Assembly: GCF_041360795.1 (NCBI RefSeq)
Contig: NZ_JBFUPW010000001.1
Span: 310,001 to 374,000 of the forward strand
Direction: 5' to 3'
DNA: 64,000 nt
Source: Arthrobacter_E sp041360795
GTDB lineage: Bacteria > Actinomycetota > Actinomycetes > Actinomycetales > Micrococcaceae
This document shows positions 32,366-41,700 of the stretch, in pieces; within the stretch, counting starts at the first letter, position 1, and the number at the start of each line of letters is the position of its first letter. The notes under the pieces were generated by a model that made no database searches, was not told the origin of the DNA, and saw nothing but the letters and a program-made list of their open reading frames with translations. Made by a program: the position numbers and the translations under genes.

Positions 32366-34608
32366 CAGCGGAGGGACCCCGTGCGCTGGCGGGCGCGGGA
32401 TGCGAGCAGCCACGACTGGATGTCCAGGAGGGGTTTGCCGTCCTCGGCGAGGTGGTGGCGTTCCCACTCGCCGTCGCTGTCCAGGTGCCAGCTGGAGGTG
32501 CCCGGGTCCACGTAGCGGTTCATGAGGTCCAGGAGCTCCTGGATGTCGTCCTGATTGGTCAGCTGCACCAGAGCCTCGACACGACGGTCCAGATTGCGGT
32601 GCATCATGTCGGCGGAGCCGATGTAGACCACGGGATCACCGTCGTTGGCGAAGGTGAAGACCCGCGAGTGCTCCAGGAAGCGGCCCAGGATGGACCGGAC
32701 CGTGATGTTCTCGCTCAGGCCCGGCACGCCGGGGCGCAGGGAGCAGATGCCACGCACGATCACGTTGACCTCCACCCCGGCCTGGGAGGCGCGGTACAGG
32801 GAGTCGATGATCGCCTCGTCCACCATGGAGTTGACCTTGATCTGGACCTTGGCCTTCTTCCCGGCCCGGGCGTTGGCGATCTCCTGATCGATGCGCTCGA
32901 TCAGGCCGCTGCGCACGGAGCGCGGCGCCACGAGAAGACGCTTGAACGTCGACTTGGGGGCGTAGCCGGACAGCTGGTTGAACAGCTTGGACAGGTCCTC
33001 GCCCACCTGGTGGTTCGCGGTCAGCAGGCCCAGGTCCTCGTAGTACCGGGCCGTGCGGGGGTGGTAGTTGCCCGTGCCGATGTGGCAGTAGCGGCGGATG
33101 CCGTCCGACTCCTGCCGGACCACCAGGGAAAGCTTGCAGTGCGTCTTCAGGCCCACGATGCCGTACACCACGTGAACGCCTGCCTGCTCGAGCTTGCGGG
33201 CCCAGGAGATGTTGGCCTGCTCATCGAAGCGGGCCTTGATCTCCACGAGGGCCAGGACCTGCTTGCCGGCCTCGGCCGCGTCGATCAGGGCGTCCACGAT
33301 CGGGGAATCGCCACTCGTGCGGTACAGGGTCTGCTTGATGGCCTGAACCTTGGGGTCCGCCGCGGCCTGCTCCAGGAAGGCCTGCACGGAGGTGGAGAAG
33401 GAGTCGTAGGGGTGGTGCAGGAGGATGTCACGACGGCGCATGGCCGCGAACACGTTCGCCGCCTTGGAGGTCTCGGACTCGTTCAGGTACCGCGAGGTGT
33501 GCGGGACCTGCTTCGGGTAGTGCAGATCGGCGCGGTCGATCCCGGCGATGACCGAGAGCCCGCGGAGATCCAGCGGCGCCGGGACGGCGACCACTTCGGA
33601 TTCGTCGATGCTGAGTTCGCGCACCAGGAGTTCCCGCACGGCGGGGTTGATGTCCGTGGTGACCTCGAGGCGGACCGGAGGACCGAAACGGCGGCGCAGC
33701 AGTTCCTTCTCCAGGGCCTGGAGCAGGTTCTCGGCGTCGTCCTCCTCGACCTCCACATCTTCGTTGCGGGTCACGCGGAAGGTGTGGTGCTCCACGACCT
33801 CCATGCCCGGGAAGAGCTGATCGAGGTGCACCGCGATGACTTCTTCCAGGGTGATGAAGCGAGCCACTCGGCCGGGCACGGCGCCGGCGCGCGGGCCGTC
33901 GACGGCGATCAGGCGCGGCAGCTGGTCCGGCACCTTCACGCGGGCGAAGAGCTCCTTCTGGCTCACGGGGTTGCGCACCACCACGGCCAGGTTCAGGGAC
34001 AGCCCGGAGATGTAGGGGAACGGGTGCGCCGGGTCCACGGCCAACGGTGTCAGGATCGGGAAGACCTTCTCCGTGAACATCGTGCTGACGCGGTGCTGAG
34101 CCTCATGGTCCAGTTCGTCCCAGTGCATGAGGTGGATGTGCTCGTAGGCGAGCGCCGGGCGGATCTGCTCGGCGAAGACGCGGGCGTGGCGCTCCTGCAA
34201 GGCGGTGGCCGCCTCGCTGATCTGCTCCAGGACCTCCACGGGGCTCAGCCCGGCAGGGGACGGCACGGCCAGGCCCGTGGCGATGCGGCGCTTGAGGCCG
34301 GCCACCCGGACCATGAAGAACTCGTCCAGATTGGACGCGAAGATGGAGAGGAAGTTGACCCGCTCCAGAAGGAAAAGCTCCGGGTCCTCGGCGAGTTCCA
34401 GGACACGGGCGTTGAACTTCAGCCAGGACAGCTCGCGGTCCAGGAAACGGTCCGGGCTGATGTCGCCGTCGGGCAGCAGGCTCGGCTCCTGGAATTCGGG
34501 AAGCTCGATCCGGTCCTGCGTCGCGCGGGCGGCGTTGACCTCGGAGGAACCGAAACGCTGGGAGAGCCTGCTCACGGTCCCCGTGGAACCCTTGTTGTCG
34601 CTGCTCAT
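32365..34608 (-). CDS. ppk1: polyphosphate kinase 1
   Basis: Transfers ATP gamma-phosphate reversibly onto polyphosphate. 747 residues, in family range. The phosphorylated histidine is H490 in GLKTHCKL; a second active-site His lies in YCHIGTGNYHPRTARYYEDLGL. N-terminal helical domain: RELSWLKFNARVLELAED. Start at 34608 (MSSDNKG) with AAGGAG 5-10 bases upstream. The order ppk-mutT1 equals that of Mycobacterium tuberculosis Rv2984-Rv2985. Confidence 0.96.
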   Translation of the reverse strand: MSSDNKGSTGTVSRLSQRFGSSEVNAARATQDRIELPEFQEPSLLPDGDISPDRFLDRELSWLKFNARVLELAEDPELFLLERVNFLSIFASNLDEFFMVRVAGLKRRIATGLAVPSPAGLSPVEVLEQISEAATALQERHARVFAEQIRPALAYEHIHLMHWDELDHEAQHRVSTMFTEKVFPILTPLAVDPAHPFPYISGLSLNLAVVVRNPVSQKELFARVKVPDQLPRLIAVDGPRAGAVPGRVARFITLEEVIAVHLDQLFPGMEVVEHHTFRVTRNEDVEVEEDDAENLLQALEKELLRRRFGPPVRLEVTTDINPAVRELLVRELSIDESEVVAVPAPLDLRGLSVIAGIDRADLHYPKQVPHTSRYLNESETSKAANVFAAMRRRDILLHHPYDSFSTSVQAFLEQAAADPKVQAIKQTLYRTSGDSPIVDALIDAAEAGKQVLALVEIKARFDEQANISWARKLEQAGVHVVYGIVGLKTHCKLSLVVRQESDGIRRYCHIGTGNYHPRTARYYEDLGLLTANHQVGEDLSKLFNQLSGYAPKSTFKRLLVAPRSVRSGLIERIDQEIANARAGKKAKVQIKVNSMVDEAIIDSLYRASQAGVEVNVIVRGICSLRPGVPGLSENITVRSILGRFLEHSRVFTFANDGDPVVYIGSADMMHRNLDRRVEALVQLTNQDDIQELLDLMNRYVDPGTSSWHLDSDGEWERHHLAEDGKPLLDIQSWLLASRARQRTGSLR

Positions 34609-34662
34609 GCCACACTCCTTAAACCGCAGTCGATCCACCTCAACCTTACAGAACCGAAACGG

Positions 34663-35649
34663 TCAGGAAGCCGGGTTTTTCCGGTACATGACGTCGCTGT
34701 CCCAATGGGTGAATCCGAGGCTTTCGTAGAGCCGCACGGCGGGGGCGTTGTCCGCCTCCACGTAGAGCAGCACGGTGGCCGCTCCGCGGTCCCGGAGATG
34801 TGTGATCCCGCGCCGCGTGAGGATCTTCCCGAGGCCCTTCCCCTGCGCTTCCGGAACGACTCCCACCACGTACACCTCGCCCTGTGGGCCGTGCCCTTCG
34901 TGGGCGGGCTCCAGCTTGGTCCAGTGGTATCCGGCGATGCGGTCCTGTTCGTCGAGGATGAGGAAGAACCCTTCGGGATCGAACCACGGCTCGGCCTCGC
35001 GTTCCTGGAGGTCCCGCAGCGTCAGGGCGCCTTGTTCGGGGTGATGCGCGAAAGCCCGCGCGTTCGCGTCGAGCCAGGCGGCCTCGTCCTGGCCGGGCAC
35101 GAAGGTGCGCAGCGTGTAGCCGTCCGGGAGGGCGCCGTCGTCGACGGGGGAGACCGCGGACGGGGTGCTCAGGCGCATCCGCCACAGCTCTCGCACCCGG
35201 GTGAAGCCGAACTGCGCGGCGAGGTCTTCGGCCGCGGCGGCGTCGCCGTGGGACCAGGCCTGGATGCCGTCGAGTGTTCCGCGGCTCGCCTGGAGCTGCT
35301 CCGCCAGGCGGAGGCCGACGCCGATGTTGCGGTAGCCGGGGTGCACCGCCATCTCGAGGACGGCGTCGTCCTCGGTGGTGACGAGCACCGCGAAGCCCGC
35401 CAGGACGGCGTCACGCGCAGACTCCTCCTCGGCGAAGGGGTCCTCCGGGGAGTAGACCAGGTAGGCCTCCACCTGCTGACCGTCGTTGCCGCCGGTGCGC
35501 AAGCCGATGAGGGACTGCTCGGAGACGCTCGGGGTGCCGTCCGCCGCGGAGGAGGCTTGGAGGAGCTCGGCGGTCTCGGCGAGGATCCCGGCGTCGAGCG
35601 GCGCCAGGTGGCGGTGGACCGGCCAGTGGGAGGCGTTAGCGCTAGTCAT
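34663..35649 (-). CDS. mshD: mycothiol synthase
   Basis: Acetylates Cys-GlcN-Ins to finish mycothiol, the main actinobacterial thiol. 328 residues with two tandem GNAT domains: N-terminal acetyl-CoA loop at MAVHPGYRNIGVGLRLAEQL, C-terminal one at VVGVVPEAQGKGLGKILTRRG followed by LYVEADNAPAVRLYESLGF. MshD was first characterised in mycobacteria (family knowledge). It lies next to glnR as in mycobacteria (Rv0819-Rv0818), with 42 bp between. Confidence 0.94.
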   Translation of the reverse strand: MTSANASHWPVHRHLAPLDAGILAETAELLQASSAADGTPSVSEQSLIGLRTGGNDGQQVEAYLVYSPEDPFAEEESARDAVLAGFAVLVTTEDDAVLEMAVHPGYRNIGVGLRLAEQLQASRGTLDGIQAWSHGDAAAAEDLAAQFGFTRVRELWRMRLSTPSAVSPVDDGALPDGYTLRTFVPGQDEAAWLDANARAFAHHPEQGALTLRDLQEREAEPWFDPEGFFLILDEQDRIAGYHWTKLEPAHEGHGPQGEVYVVGVVPEAQGKGLGKILTRRGITHLRDRGAATVLLYVEADNAPAVRLYESLGFTHWDSDVMYRKNPAS

Positions 35650-35691
35650 GTCACCAAGGCTAGTACCGGCGGTGCGGGCCCGTCCCGGATG

Positions 35692-36390
35692 TCAGGCCTG
35701 GGCGTGCTGCTCGTCCTGCTCGCGGGTCATGGTGAGGCGGTAGCCGACGTTGCGGACCGTGCCGATCAGCGTCTCGTGGTCCGGCCCCAGCTTGGCGCGC
35801 AGGCGCCGGACGTGCACGTCCACCGTGCGGGTGCCGCCGTAGTAGTCGTAGCCCCACACTTCGGTGAGGAGCTGCTGCCGGGTGAAGACGCGCCCCGGGT
35901 GCTGGGCCAGGTATTTGAGGAGTTCGAATTCCTTGAAGGTCAGGTTGAGGGCCTCGCCGTTGATGCGGGCGGTGTAGCTGGCCTCGTCGATCACGACGCC
36001 GGACGCGCGGATCTCCGTGTCGGCCTCCTCCTCGGCGCTGCGGCCGCGGGCGAGGGCCAGCCGGATGCGGGCCTCCACCTCGGCGGGGCCGGCCGATTCG
36101 AGGACCACGTCGTCCACGGCCCACTGGGAGGAGATCGCCGCCATGCCGCCCTCGGTGAGGATCAGCAGCAGGGGCACGGACAGGCCGGTGGCCTTGAGAA
36201 GTTTGGTGAGGGAGCGCGATCCGACCAGGTCTTTCCGGGCATCGAGGAAGATGATGTCGCACGGGTCGGTCTCCAGCAGCGCCGTCGGCTCCGCCGGGAG
36301 GATGTGCACCCGGTGATTGAGCAGTTCGAGCGCAGGCAGGATGTCCACCGACGAATCGGTGCTGTTGGTCAGTAACAAGAGTTGCGACAT
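35692..36390 (-). CDS. glnR: GlnR-type nitrogen regulator (atypical OmpR family)
   Basis: 232 residues. Receiver-like domain 1-120 with D50 in FLDARKD but without the full acidic pocket of phosphorylated regulators. The winged helix from ~135 reads FKEFELLKYLAQHPGRVFTRQQLL, VWGYDYYGGTRTVDVHVRRLRAKLG and TLIGTVRNVGYRL, nearly the mycobacterial GlnR pattern. It controls nitrogen assimilation genes in actinobacteria (family knowledge). Start at 36390 (MSQLLLLTNS) has GGAGG upstream. No cognate kinase nearby, as usual for GlnR. Confidence 0.92.
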   Translation of the reverse strand: MSQLLLLTNSTDSSVDILPALELLNHRVHILPAEPTALLETDPCDIIFLDARKDLVGSRSLTKLLKATGLSVPLLLILTEGGMAAISSQWAVDDVVLESAGPAEVEARIRLALARGRSAEEEADTEIRASGVVIDEASYTARINGEALNLTFKEFELLKYLAQHPGRVFTRQQLLTEVWGYDYYGGTRTVDVHVRRLRAKLGPDHETLIGTVRNVGYRLTMTREQDEQHAQA

Positions 36391-36549
36391 TGTCCCCTCC
36401 AAGGATCTGGAGCGCGTCGTCGAGCCTGATGACCCAGTATATCGAGTCGGCCCGCGCATCGAGTTATTCCCGTCACAATGTGGACGGGGCGGCGGGCGGG
36501 GGCTGTGCGGGGATGGGCGTGAAAGCTCCCGATGGGGGAGGATGGCTGT

Positions 36550-37395
36550 GTGAGCCCAGCCGCTGAACCTTCCAAGAACGACGACGCCGGATTCGCCCTC
36601 CTGGGCCACGGCGCCTCCCGTGCGGGTTCCGGCCGCGCCGGGGGCTTCTTCTCGACGGGTCACGGATACCGCACGGTGGGTCTGGCGTCCCTCGTGGTGC
36701 TCGCCGTCCTCGGCGTCTCACCCTGGCTCGGCCCGACCGCCCACGCCGTGATCTGCGCCGTCCTGGCCATCGTCTTCGGACTGACCTGGCCCCACTACCT
36801 CGGCATCCCGGCCCGCAAGACGCTCGGCGGCATCATCGCCGCCGTCGGCGCCCTCTCGGTGTTCGGCGCGGCGGTCTCACCCGGCCCGGGGTTCCTGGCC
36901 TGGGCGGCCCCGCTCATCGCACTGGGGATCATGGCCGTCATGCTCGTGGAACTGATCCGCGGCACGGGCCAGCCCCAGCGGCTCGAATCGACCTTCGGCG
37001 CGAGCGGCGGTGTGGTCCTGTCCGCGCTCGCGGGCGGCTGGGTGGCCAACGTCCGGCTCGGCGGCCTGCGGGAGATGCTCGTCATCGTGGTGGTGTGCGC
37101 CGCCGTCGCGGTGTGCGTCGGCCTCATCCGCTGGCCGGACAGCATCGTGGCGCCGCTCGGCGTGGTCCTGGCGGTGCTCGTCGGGCCGCTGGTCGGCTGG
37201 TTCAATCCGCACGTCTCCATGCTGCCCAGCGCCTCCCTCGGTCTGGCAGCCGCGGTCCTCGTGGTCAGCTTCCGACGGCTCATCACGTTCCGTGTCCACA
37301 GCGCGTCCCTCGTGGGCGCGGTGGCCCTCGGTCTGGGGCCGGTGCTGGCCCTCGGCAGTGTGGCGTACTTCCTCGGCAAGCTCCTGCTCGTTTAA
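36550..37395 (+). CDS. polytopic membrane protein
   Basis: About 281 residues. A ~45 residue hydrophilic head is followed by about nine hydrophobic segments to the end. I do not recognise a family. GTG at 36550 follows GGGGGAGG at 8-bp spacing and is preferred; ATG at 36532 is in the same frame but lies within that ribosome binding site. It is divergent from glnR. A 37-residue ORF follows 16 bp after the stop. Confidence 0.72.
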   Translation: MSPAAEPSKNDDAGFALLGHGASRAGSGRAGGFFSTGHGYRTVGLASLVVLAVLGVSPWLGPTAHAVICAVLAIVFGLTWPHYLGIPARKTLGGIIAAVGALSVFGAAVSPGPGFLAWAAPLIALGIMAVMLVELIRGTGQPQRLESTFGASGGVVLSALAGGWVANVRLGGLREMLVIVVVCAAVAVCVGLIRWPDSIVAPLGVVLAVLVGPLVGWFNPHVSMLPSASLGLAAAVLVVSFRRLITFRVHSASLVGAVALGLGPVLALGSVAYFLGKLLLV

Positions 37396-37411
37396 CCGTT
37401 AGGATGAAGTC

Positions 37412-37525
37412 ATGTCCGTCCTTGCATTTGAAATCTTCTTCCTGGTCCTCCTCGGCGTCGCGAGCATCGCGATGGCCTGGTTCGCCGGCCTGGTGGTGTA
37501 CCGCCTCTTCAAGGGCCAGAAGTAA
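37412..37525 (+). CDS. 37-residue single-TM peptide
   Basis: The ORF reads MSVLAFEIFFLVLLGVASIA then MAWFAGLVVYRLFKGQK and stops with TAA. It has one long hydrophobic segment and a basic end. AGGA stands 7 bases before the ATG. It sits tightly between two plus-strand genes (16 bp after the first, 3 bp before nitrobindin), which argues that it is real. Likely a small membrane peptide; function unknown. Confidence 0.7.
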   Translation: MSVLAFEIFFLVLLGVASIAMAWFAGLVVYRLFKGQK

Positions 37526-37528
37526 GCC

Positions 37529-38155
37529 GTGCCCGTCGAGATCCCCAGTGACCTGACGCCCGAGCTGGTCCCTCTCTCCTGGCTGATCGGGGAGTGGGAA
37601 GGCCGTGGCCGTCTCGGCACGGGTGAAGAGGGCTCCGAGCACTTCGTGCAGCGCGCCACCTTCGCCCACAACGGTCTGCCCTACCTGCAGTACCGTGCCG
37701 AGAGCTGGCTCTGCGATGACGAAGGGACCATTCTGCGTCCCCTCACCGTGGAGATGGGCTTCTGGGCTCTGGAGCGGAAGCTCGTGGACGCCGACGGCGG
37801 CCCCGGCATGCTTCCGGCCGACATGGTCCCCGCGCTCAAGACGGCGGATGACGTGGAGGCGCTGCGCAACGACGACGGCGGCTTCGACATCTCCGTCTCG
37901 ATCGCCCACCCCGGCGGCATCTCGGAGCTGTACTACGGCCAGATCAAGGGACCGCAGATCCAGCTGAGCACCGACATGGTCATGCGAGGCAGCCACTCCA
38001 AGGACTACTCCGCCGCGACCCGCATCTTCGGTCTGGTGGACGGCAAGCTGCTCTGGCGCTGGGACGTCTCGCAGGGCAAGTCCTCGGGTGACTCCGCGGA
38101 CGGCAACGGCGGCCTGGAAGCCCACGCTTCCGCCATCCTCAGCAAGCTCGCCTGA
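37529..38155 (+). CDS. nitrobindin-like FABP-fold haem protein
   Basis: 208 residues, start GTG at 37529. The family signature LSWLIGEWEGRGRLG (16-30) and the YLQYRAESWL and GFWALERK strands fit the THAP4/DUF1794 beta-barrel. The C-terminal histidine in GLEAHASAILSKLA is at the position of the haem-binding His in nitrobindins. Such proteins bind ferric haem and NO and isomerise peroxynitrite to nitrate (family knowledge). A 9-bp stem terminator follows. Confidence 0.88.
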   Translation: MPVEIPSDLTPELVPLSWLIGEWEGRGRLGTGEEGSEHFVQRATFAHNGLPYLQYRAESWLCDDEGTILRPLTVEMGFWALERKLVDADGGPGMLPADMVPALKTADDVEALRNDDGGFDISVSIAHPGGISELYYGQIKGPQIQLSTDMVMRGSHSKDYSAATRIFGLVDGKLLWRWDVSQGKSSGDSADGNGGLEAHASAILSKLA

Positions 38156-38172
38156 TTTCTTCCGCCCGGGCA

Positions 38173-38205
38173 TTCCCGGAGCTGGAATAGCTCCCTCTCC
38201 GGGAA
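38173..38205 (+). terminator. terminator after nitrobindin gene
   Basis: TTCCCGGAG (38173-38181) pairs with CTCCGGGAA (38197-38205); an internal GAGCT...AGCTC alternative overlaps it. Short spacing (14 bp) to the next start. Confidence 0.6.
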
Positions 38206-38218
38206 GGTTGCACCCCAT

Positions 38219-39334
38219 ATGGAGTACACAAGCCCTCTGTTGTCGTGCCCGTCCGCCGTCGCGGGAGCCGGTGTGGACAGTCCGGTGGCCGCCCACTACG
38301 GGCAGCCGCTCAAGGAACAGCGAGCTCTGGCCGCGGGCCGCGCCGTGGCGGACCTTTCACACCTGGGTGTGGTGACCGTCAGCGGTCCCGACCGCCTCTC
38401 CTGGCTGGACACCCTCTCCTCGCAGCGCCTGAACGGCCTGGCCGCGGGTTCCTCCACGCAGCTTCTCCTCCTCGACCTTCAGGGCCGGATCGATTTCGAC
38501 ATCCGGCTGGTGGATGACGGCGCGACGGCGTGGCTCATCGTGGAGCCCGGCCTCGCCGAGCCGCTGGCCGCGTTCCTGGACCGCATGCGCTTCATGCTGC
38601 GCGTCGAGGTGCAGGACGTCAGTGCGGACTGGGCCGTGGTCGGGAGCACCGGATCGGTGCCCGCGTTCGAAGGTCTCCTGTCCTGGCAGGACCCCTGGCC
38701 CGAGGTGACGGAAGGCGGCTACTCCTACGCCGCCGTCGACGTCGAACAGCACCCGGGCCGCGACCGTCCGTGGCGCGAATGGCTCGTCCCCCAGACGGAG
38801 CTCGCCGAGCGGACCGAAGGCCTGGAACTGGCCGGCATGATGGCCGTCGAGGCGCTTCGGATCGCGGCATGGCGTCCCCGGCAGGGATTCGAAACGGACA
38901 ATCGCGCCATCCCCCATGAGCTGGATCTGATCCGCACGGCCGTCCATCTGTCGAAGGGCTGCTACAAGGGCCAGGAGACCATCGCGCGGGTGCACAATCT
39001 GGGGCACCCGCCGCGGCGTCTCGTGCTGCTCCAGCTCGACGGCTCGCAGCACACCCTTCCTTCGCTGGACAGCCCCGTGGTCCTTGATGGACGCACGGTG
39101 GGGCGGCTCAGCAGCGTGGCGCAGCACCACGAGATGGGACCGATCGCGCTGGCCCTGATCAAGCGCAATGTCGATCCCGCAGCCGTGCTGAGCGTCGTCG
39201 ACGCGACCGGGTCGCAGGATCCCGACGGCAACCCGGTGGAGGAGAGCTACGCGGCCGCGCAGGAAGTGATCGTCGCCCCCGAGGCCGGCCAGGTGGTCGG
39301 CCGGCAGAGCGGGTTCCTCCGCGCCCCTCGCTGA
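38219..39334 (+). CDS. ygfZ: folate-binding protein YgfZ
   Basis: 371 residues with a GcvT-like fold. The signature K-G-C-Y-K-G-Q-E-T is present with C248, essential in E. coli YgfZ, which assists repair or assembly of iron-sulfur enzymes such as MiaB using tetrahydrofolate (family knowledge). N-terminal region VADLSHLGVVTVSGPDRLSWL. The open frame starts at ATG 38219 with CACCCC upstream and no strong ribosome binding site. It follows nitrobindin in the same direction. Confidence 0.9.
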   Translation: MEYTSPLLSCPSAVAGAGVDSPVAAHYGQPLKEQRALAAGRAVADLSHLGVVTVSGPDRLSWLDTLSSQRLNGLAAGSSTQLLLLDLQGRIDFDIRLVDDGATAWLIVEPGLAEPLAAFLDRMRFMLRVEVQDVSADWAVVGSTGSVPAFEGLLSWQDPWPEVTEGGYSYAAVDVEQHPGRDRPWREWLVPQTELAERTEGLELAGMMAVEALRIAAWRPRQGFETDNRAIPHELDLIRTAVHLSKGCYKGQETIARVHNLGHPPRRLVLLQLDGSQHTLPSLDSPVVLDGRTVGRLSSVAQHHEMGPIALALIKRNVDPAAVLSVVDATGSQDPDGNPVEESYAAAQEVIVAPEAGQVVGRQSGFLRAPR

Positions 39335-39389
39335 GCCCCCGGCCCCGTCCGGAGAAAACGCCTGACGAGAGCCATCTCACGCGGCAGAC

Positions 39390-39417
39390 TATTCCACGTG
39401 GAATAATCGGTGTGGAA
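39390..39417 (+). promoter_or_regulatory. putative PadR operator
   Basis: A perfect 16-bp palindrome TATTCCACGTGGAATA (39390-39405) is followed by an extra half-site TGGAAT at 39412-39417. It is AT-rich against its surroundings and lies ~100 bp upstream of the PadR gene. PadR proteins usually bind such sites in their own promoters (family knowledge). Confidence 0.65.
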
Positions 39418-39505
39418 TGATGGTGGCTGGCATCGACCACCCCGGACCACCCCGGGGCGTTCCGGTCCGCCAGCCACCCCGCCACCCCGGAAGGAACCGC
39501 ACTCC

Positions 39506-40078
39506 ATGACCTCTCCTTCCCTCACCCCGCTCAGCCTCGCGGCGCTGGGGCTGCTCCGTGAGAAGCCCATGCACGCGTACGAGATGTACCAGACCCTGAT
39601 GTTCCGCGGCGAGGACCGGACCGTGAAGGTCCGGCCCGGCACGCTCTACCACGCCGTCTCCCGGCTGGAGGAACAGGGGTTCGTGGAGGAGGACGGGGTG
39701 GAGCGCGACGGCAAGCGGCCCGAGCGCACCGTCTACCGCATCACCCCGGCGGGAGAGGACGCCCTGGCGTCCAGCCTCATCGTGCTGCTGGGGGACGCCT
39801 CGAACGCCTATCCGCCCTTTCCTCTGGCCCTGGCCGAATGCCACAACCTGCCGAGCGAGGTCGTGGTGGACCGGCTGGAGGCCCGGATCGCCGGACTGTC
39901 CGAGCGCCTCGCGGAGTACCGCTCCGCCGAGGCCCGCGCCGTGGAGCGCCAGGTCCCGCGCCAGTTCTGGCTCGATGTGAAGTACCAGCACCACCTGCTC
40001 GCCGCGGAGATCGACTGGCTCACCGGCCTGGTCGCGGAGATCCGCAGCGGGGACCTGGACATCAGCGTCCCCTCCTGA
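39506..40078 (+). CDS. PadR family transcriptional regulator
   Basis: 190 residues. The N-terminal winged helix (about 5-85) shows LSLAALGLLREKPMHAYEMY, VRPGTLYHAVSRLEEQGFV and ERTVYRITPAGEDAL, the PadR pattern; a C-terminal helical dimerisation domain follows, as in the PadR-s2/Vir subfamily. Start at 39506 has AAGGAA upstream. It directly precedes an MFS drug exporter gene (70 bp), the usual partner of such repressors. Confidence 0.9.
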   Translation: MTSPSLTPLSLAALGLLREKPMHAYEMYQTLMFRGEDRTVKVRPGTLYHAVSRLEEQGFVEEDGVERDGKRPERTVYRITPAGEDALASSLIVLLGDASNAYPPFPLALAECHNLPSEVVVDRLEARIAGLSERLAEYRSAEARAVERQVPRQFWLDVKYQHHLLAAEIDWLTGLVAEIRSGDLDISVPS

Positions 40079-40148
40079 CCCTGACGGCGGGGAGCAGGCT
40101 TCCCGCCCTTTTCCGACCGACTCGACAACAACACCGAAAGGTTCCGAC

Positions 40149-41651
40149 GTGGAACAGATCGCCCGACCGTGGCCCGCCCTGTGGTCTCTCGTGGTCGGCT
40201 TCTTCATGATCCTGGTGGACAGCACCATCGTGAATGTCGCCAACCCGAAGATCATGGAAGGCCTGAACACCGACATCAACGCCGTCATCTGGGTGACGAG
40301 CGCCTATCTTCTCGCGTACGCCGTGCCGCTGCTCATCACGGGCCGCCTCGGTGACCGTTTCGGCCCGCGCAACCTCTACCTGACCGGCCTGGCCGTCTTC
40401 ACCCTCGCCAGCCTCTGGTGCGGCCTGGCCGGCGACATCGGGATGCTGATCGCGGCCCGCGCCGTCCAGGGTCTCGGCGCGGCCCTCATGACGCCGCAGA
40501 CCATGGCCGTCATCGCCCGCATCTTCAAGCCCGAGGAGCGCGGTTCCGCCATGGCCCTCTGGGGCGCCACCGCCGGTGTGGCCACCCTCGTGGGACCGCT
40601 TCTGGGCGGCGTCCTCGTGGACAGCCTCGGCTGGGAGTGGATCTTCTTCGTGAACGTCCCCGTGGGCATCATCGGCTTCATCGCCGCCGCCCGCTTCGTC
40701 CCCAAGCTGGAACAGCACCAGCACCGTTTCGACTGGCTCGGCGTGCTGCTCAGTGCCGTGGGCATGTTCCTGCTGGTCTTCGGCCTGCAGGAAGGCCAGA
40801 GCTACAAGTGGGGCACCGTCACCCCGGGCATCACCGTCTGGGGTCTCATCACCGCGGGCATCGTGGTGCTGGTGGTCTTCGTCATCTGGCAGTCCGTCTA
40901 CCGCCGCCGCTACAACGGTGAGCCGCTCATGCCGCTGGATCTGTTCAAGGACCGCAACTTCAGCCTGGCGAACCTCGGCATCAGCCTCATGGGCTTCACC
41001 ATCAGCTCGATGATGCTGCCGATCATCTTCTACATCCAGATGGTCCGCGGCCTGACCCCCACCCAGTCGGCGCTGCTCATGGCCCCGACGGCCGTGGTCT
41101 CGGGTGTCCTGGCGCCGTTCGTCGGCAAGTGGATCCCGCGGATGAACCCCAAGGTCATCATCCCGGTCGCGTTCGGCCTGATGTCGCTTTCCCTGTTCAT
41201 CTACTCGTTCCTCACGACGCCGGACACCCCGGTGCTGATGTACCTCATCCCGGCCGCCATCATGGGTGTGGCGAGCTCCGGCATCTGGGCGCCGATGAGC
41301 GCCACCGCGCTGCGGAACCTCCCGCCGCGGAAGGCCGGCGCCGGTTCGGGCATCTACAACTCCACCCGCCAGGTGGGCGCGGTGCTCGGTTCGGCCGCGA
41401 TCGCGGCCCTCATTCAGGCGCGTCTGGCCGCGGAACTCCCGCAGGCCCCGGCCGGCAAGGGAGCCCCGAGCGGCGAGATGGCCACGGGTGTCCTGCCCGA
41501 GTTCCTGCACGCCGGCTTCTCCTCGGCCATGGCCCAGTCGATCGTGCTGCCGGCCTGCGCGATCCTCGTGGCCGCCGTGGCCTCGCTCTTCTTCATCCGG
41601 CCGGCAGCGACTGCGCCGGCCCCGGAGCAGGAGAAGGTCTCGGCCGACTGA
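40149..41651 (+). CDS. MFS drug exporter, DHA2 (EmrB/QacA) family, 14 TM
   Basis: 500 residues, 14 predicted TM segments. Motif C-like LGWEWIFFVNVPVGI and early VDSTIVNVANPKI, plus GRLGDRFGPRNLYL in loop 2-3 (motif A), define the DHA2 group. GTG start at 40149. Exports hydrophobic or cationic compounds by proton antiport (family knowledge). Controlled most probably by the upstream PadR protein. A very strong palindrome follows the stop. Confidence 0.92.
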   Translation: MEQIARPWPALWSLVVGFFMILVDSTIVNVANPKIMEGLNTDINAVIWVTSAYLLAYAVPLLITGRLGDRFGPRNLYLTGLAVFTLASLWCGLAGDIGMLIAARAVQGLGAALMTPQTMAVIARIFKPEERGSAMALWGATAGVATLVGPLLGGVLVDSLGWEWIFFVNVPVGIIGFIAAARFVPKLEQHQHRFDWLGVLLSAVGMFLLVFGLQEGQSYKWGTVTPGITVWGLITAGIVVLVVFVIWQSVYRRRYNGEPLMPLDLFKDRNFSLANLGISLMGFTISSMMLPIIFYIQMVRGLTPTQSALLMAPTAVVSGVLAPFVGKWIPRMNPKVIIPVAFGLMSLSLFIYSFLTTPDTPVLMYLIPAAIMGVASSGIWAPMSATALRNLPPRKAGAGSGIYNSTRQVGAVLGSAAIAALIQARLAAELPQAPAGKGAPSGEMATGVLPEFLHAGFSSAMAQSIVLPACAILVAAVASLFFIRPAATAPAPEQEKVSAD

Positions 41652-41700
41652 CGCGGCACCCGGCGGGCCATGGGGCGGTGCCTCGCCGGGCGGAGTCGGG

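Noticed and set aside
32341..36375. 1344-codon plus-strand open frame
   Set aside because: It is antisense to ppk, mshD and glnR, all with catalytic motifs. The translation is Val/Leu/Gly/His-rich without domains, a GC-bias shadow.
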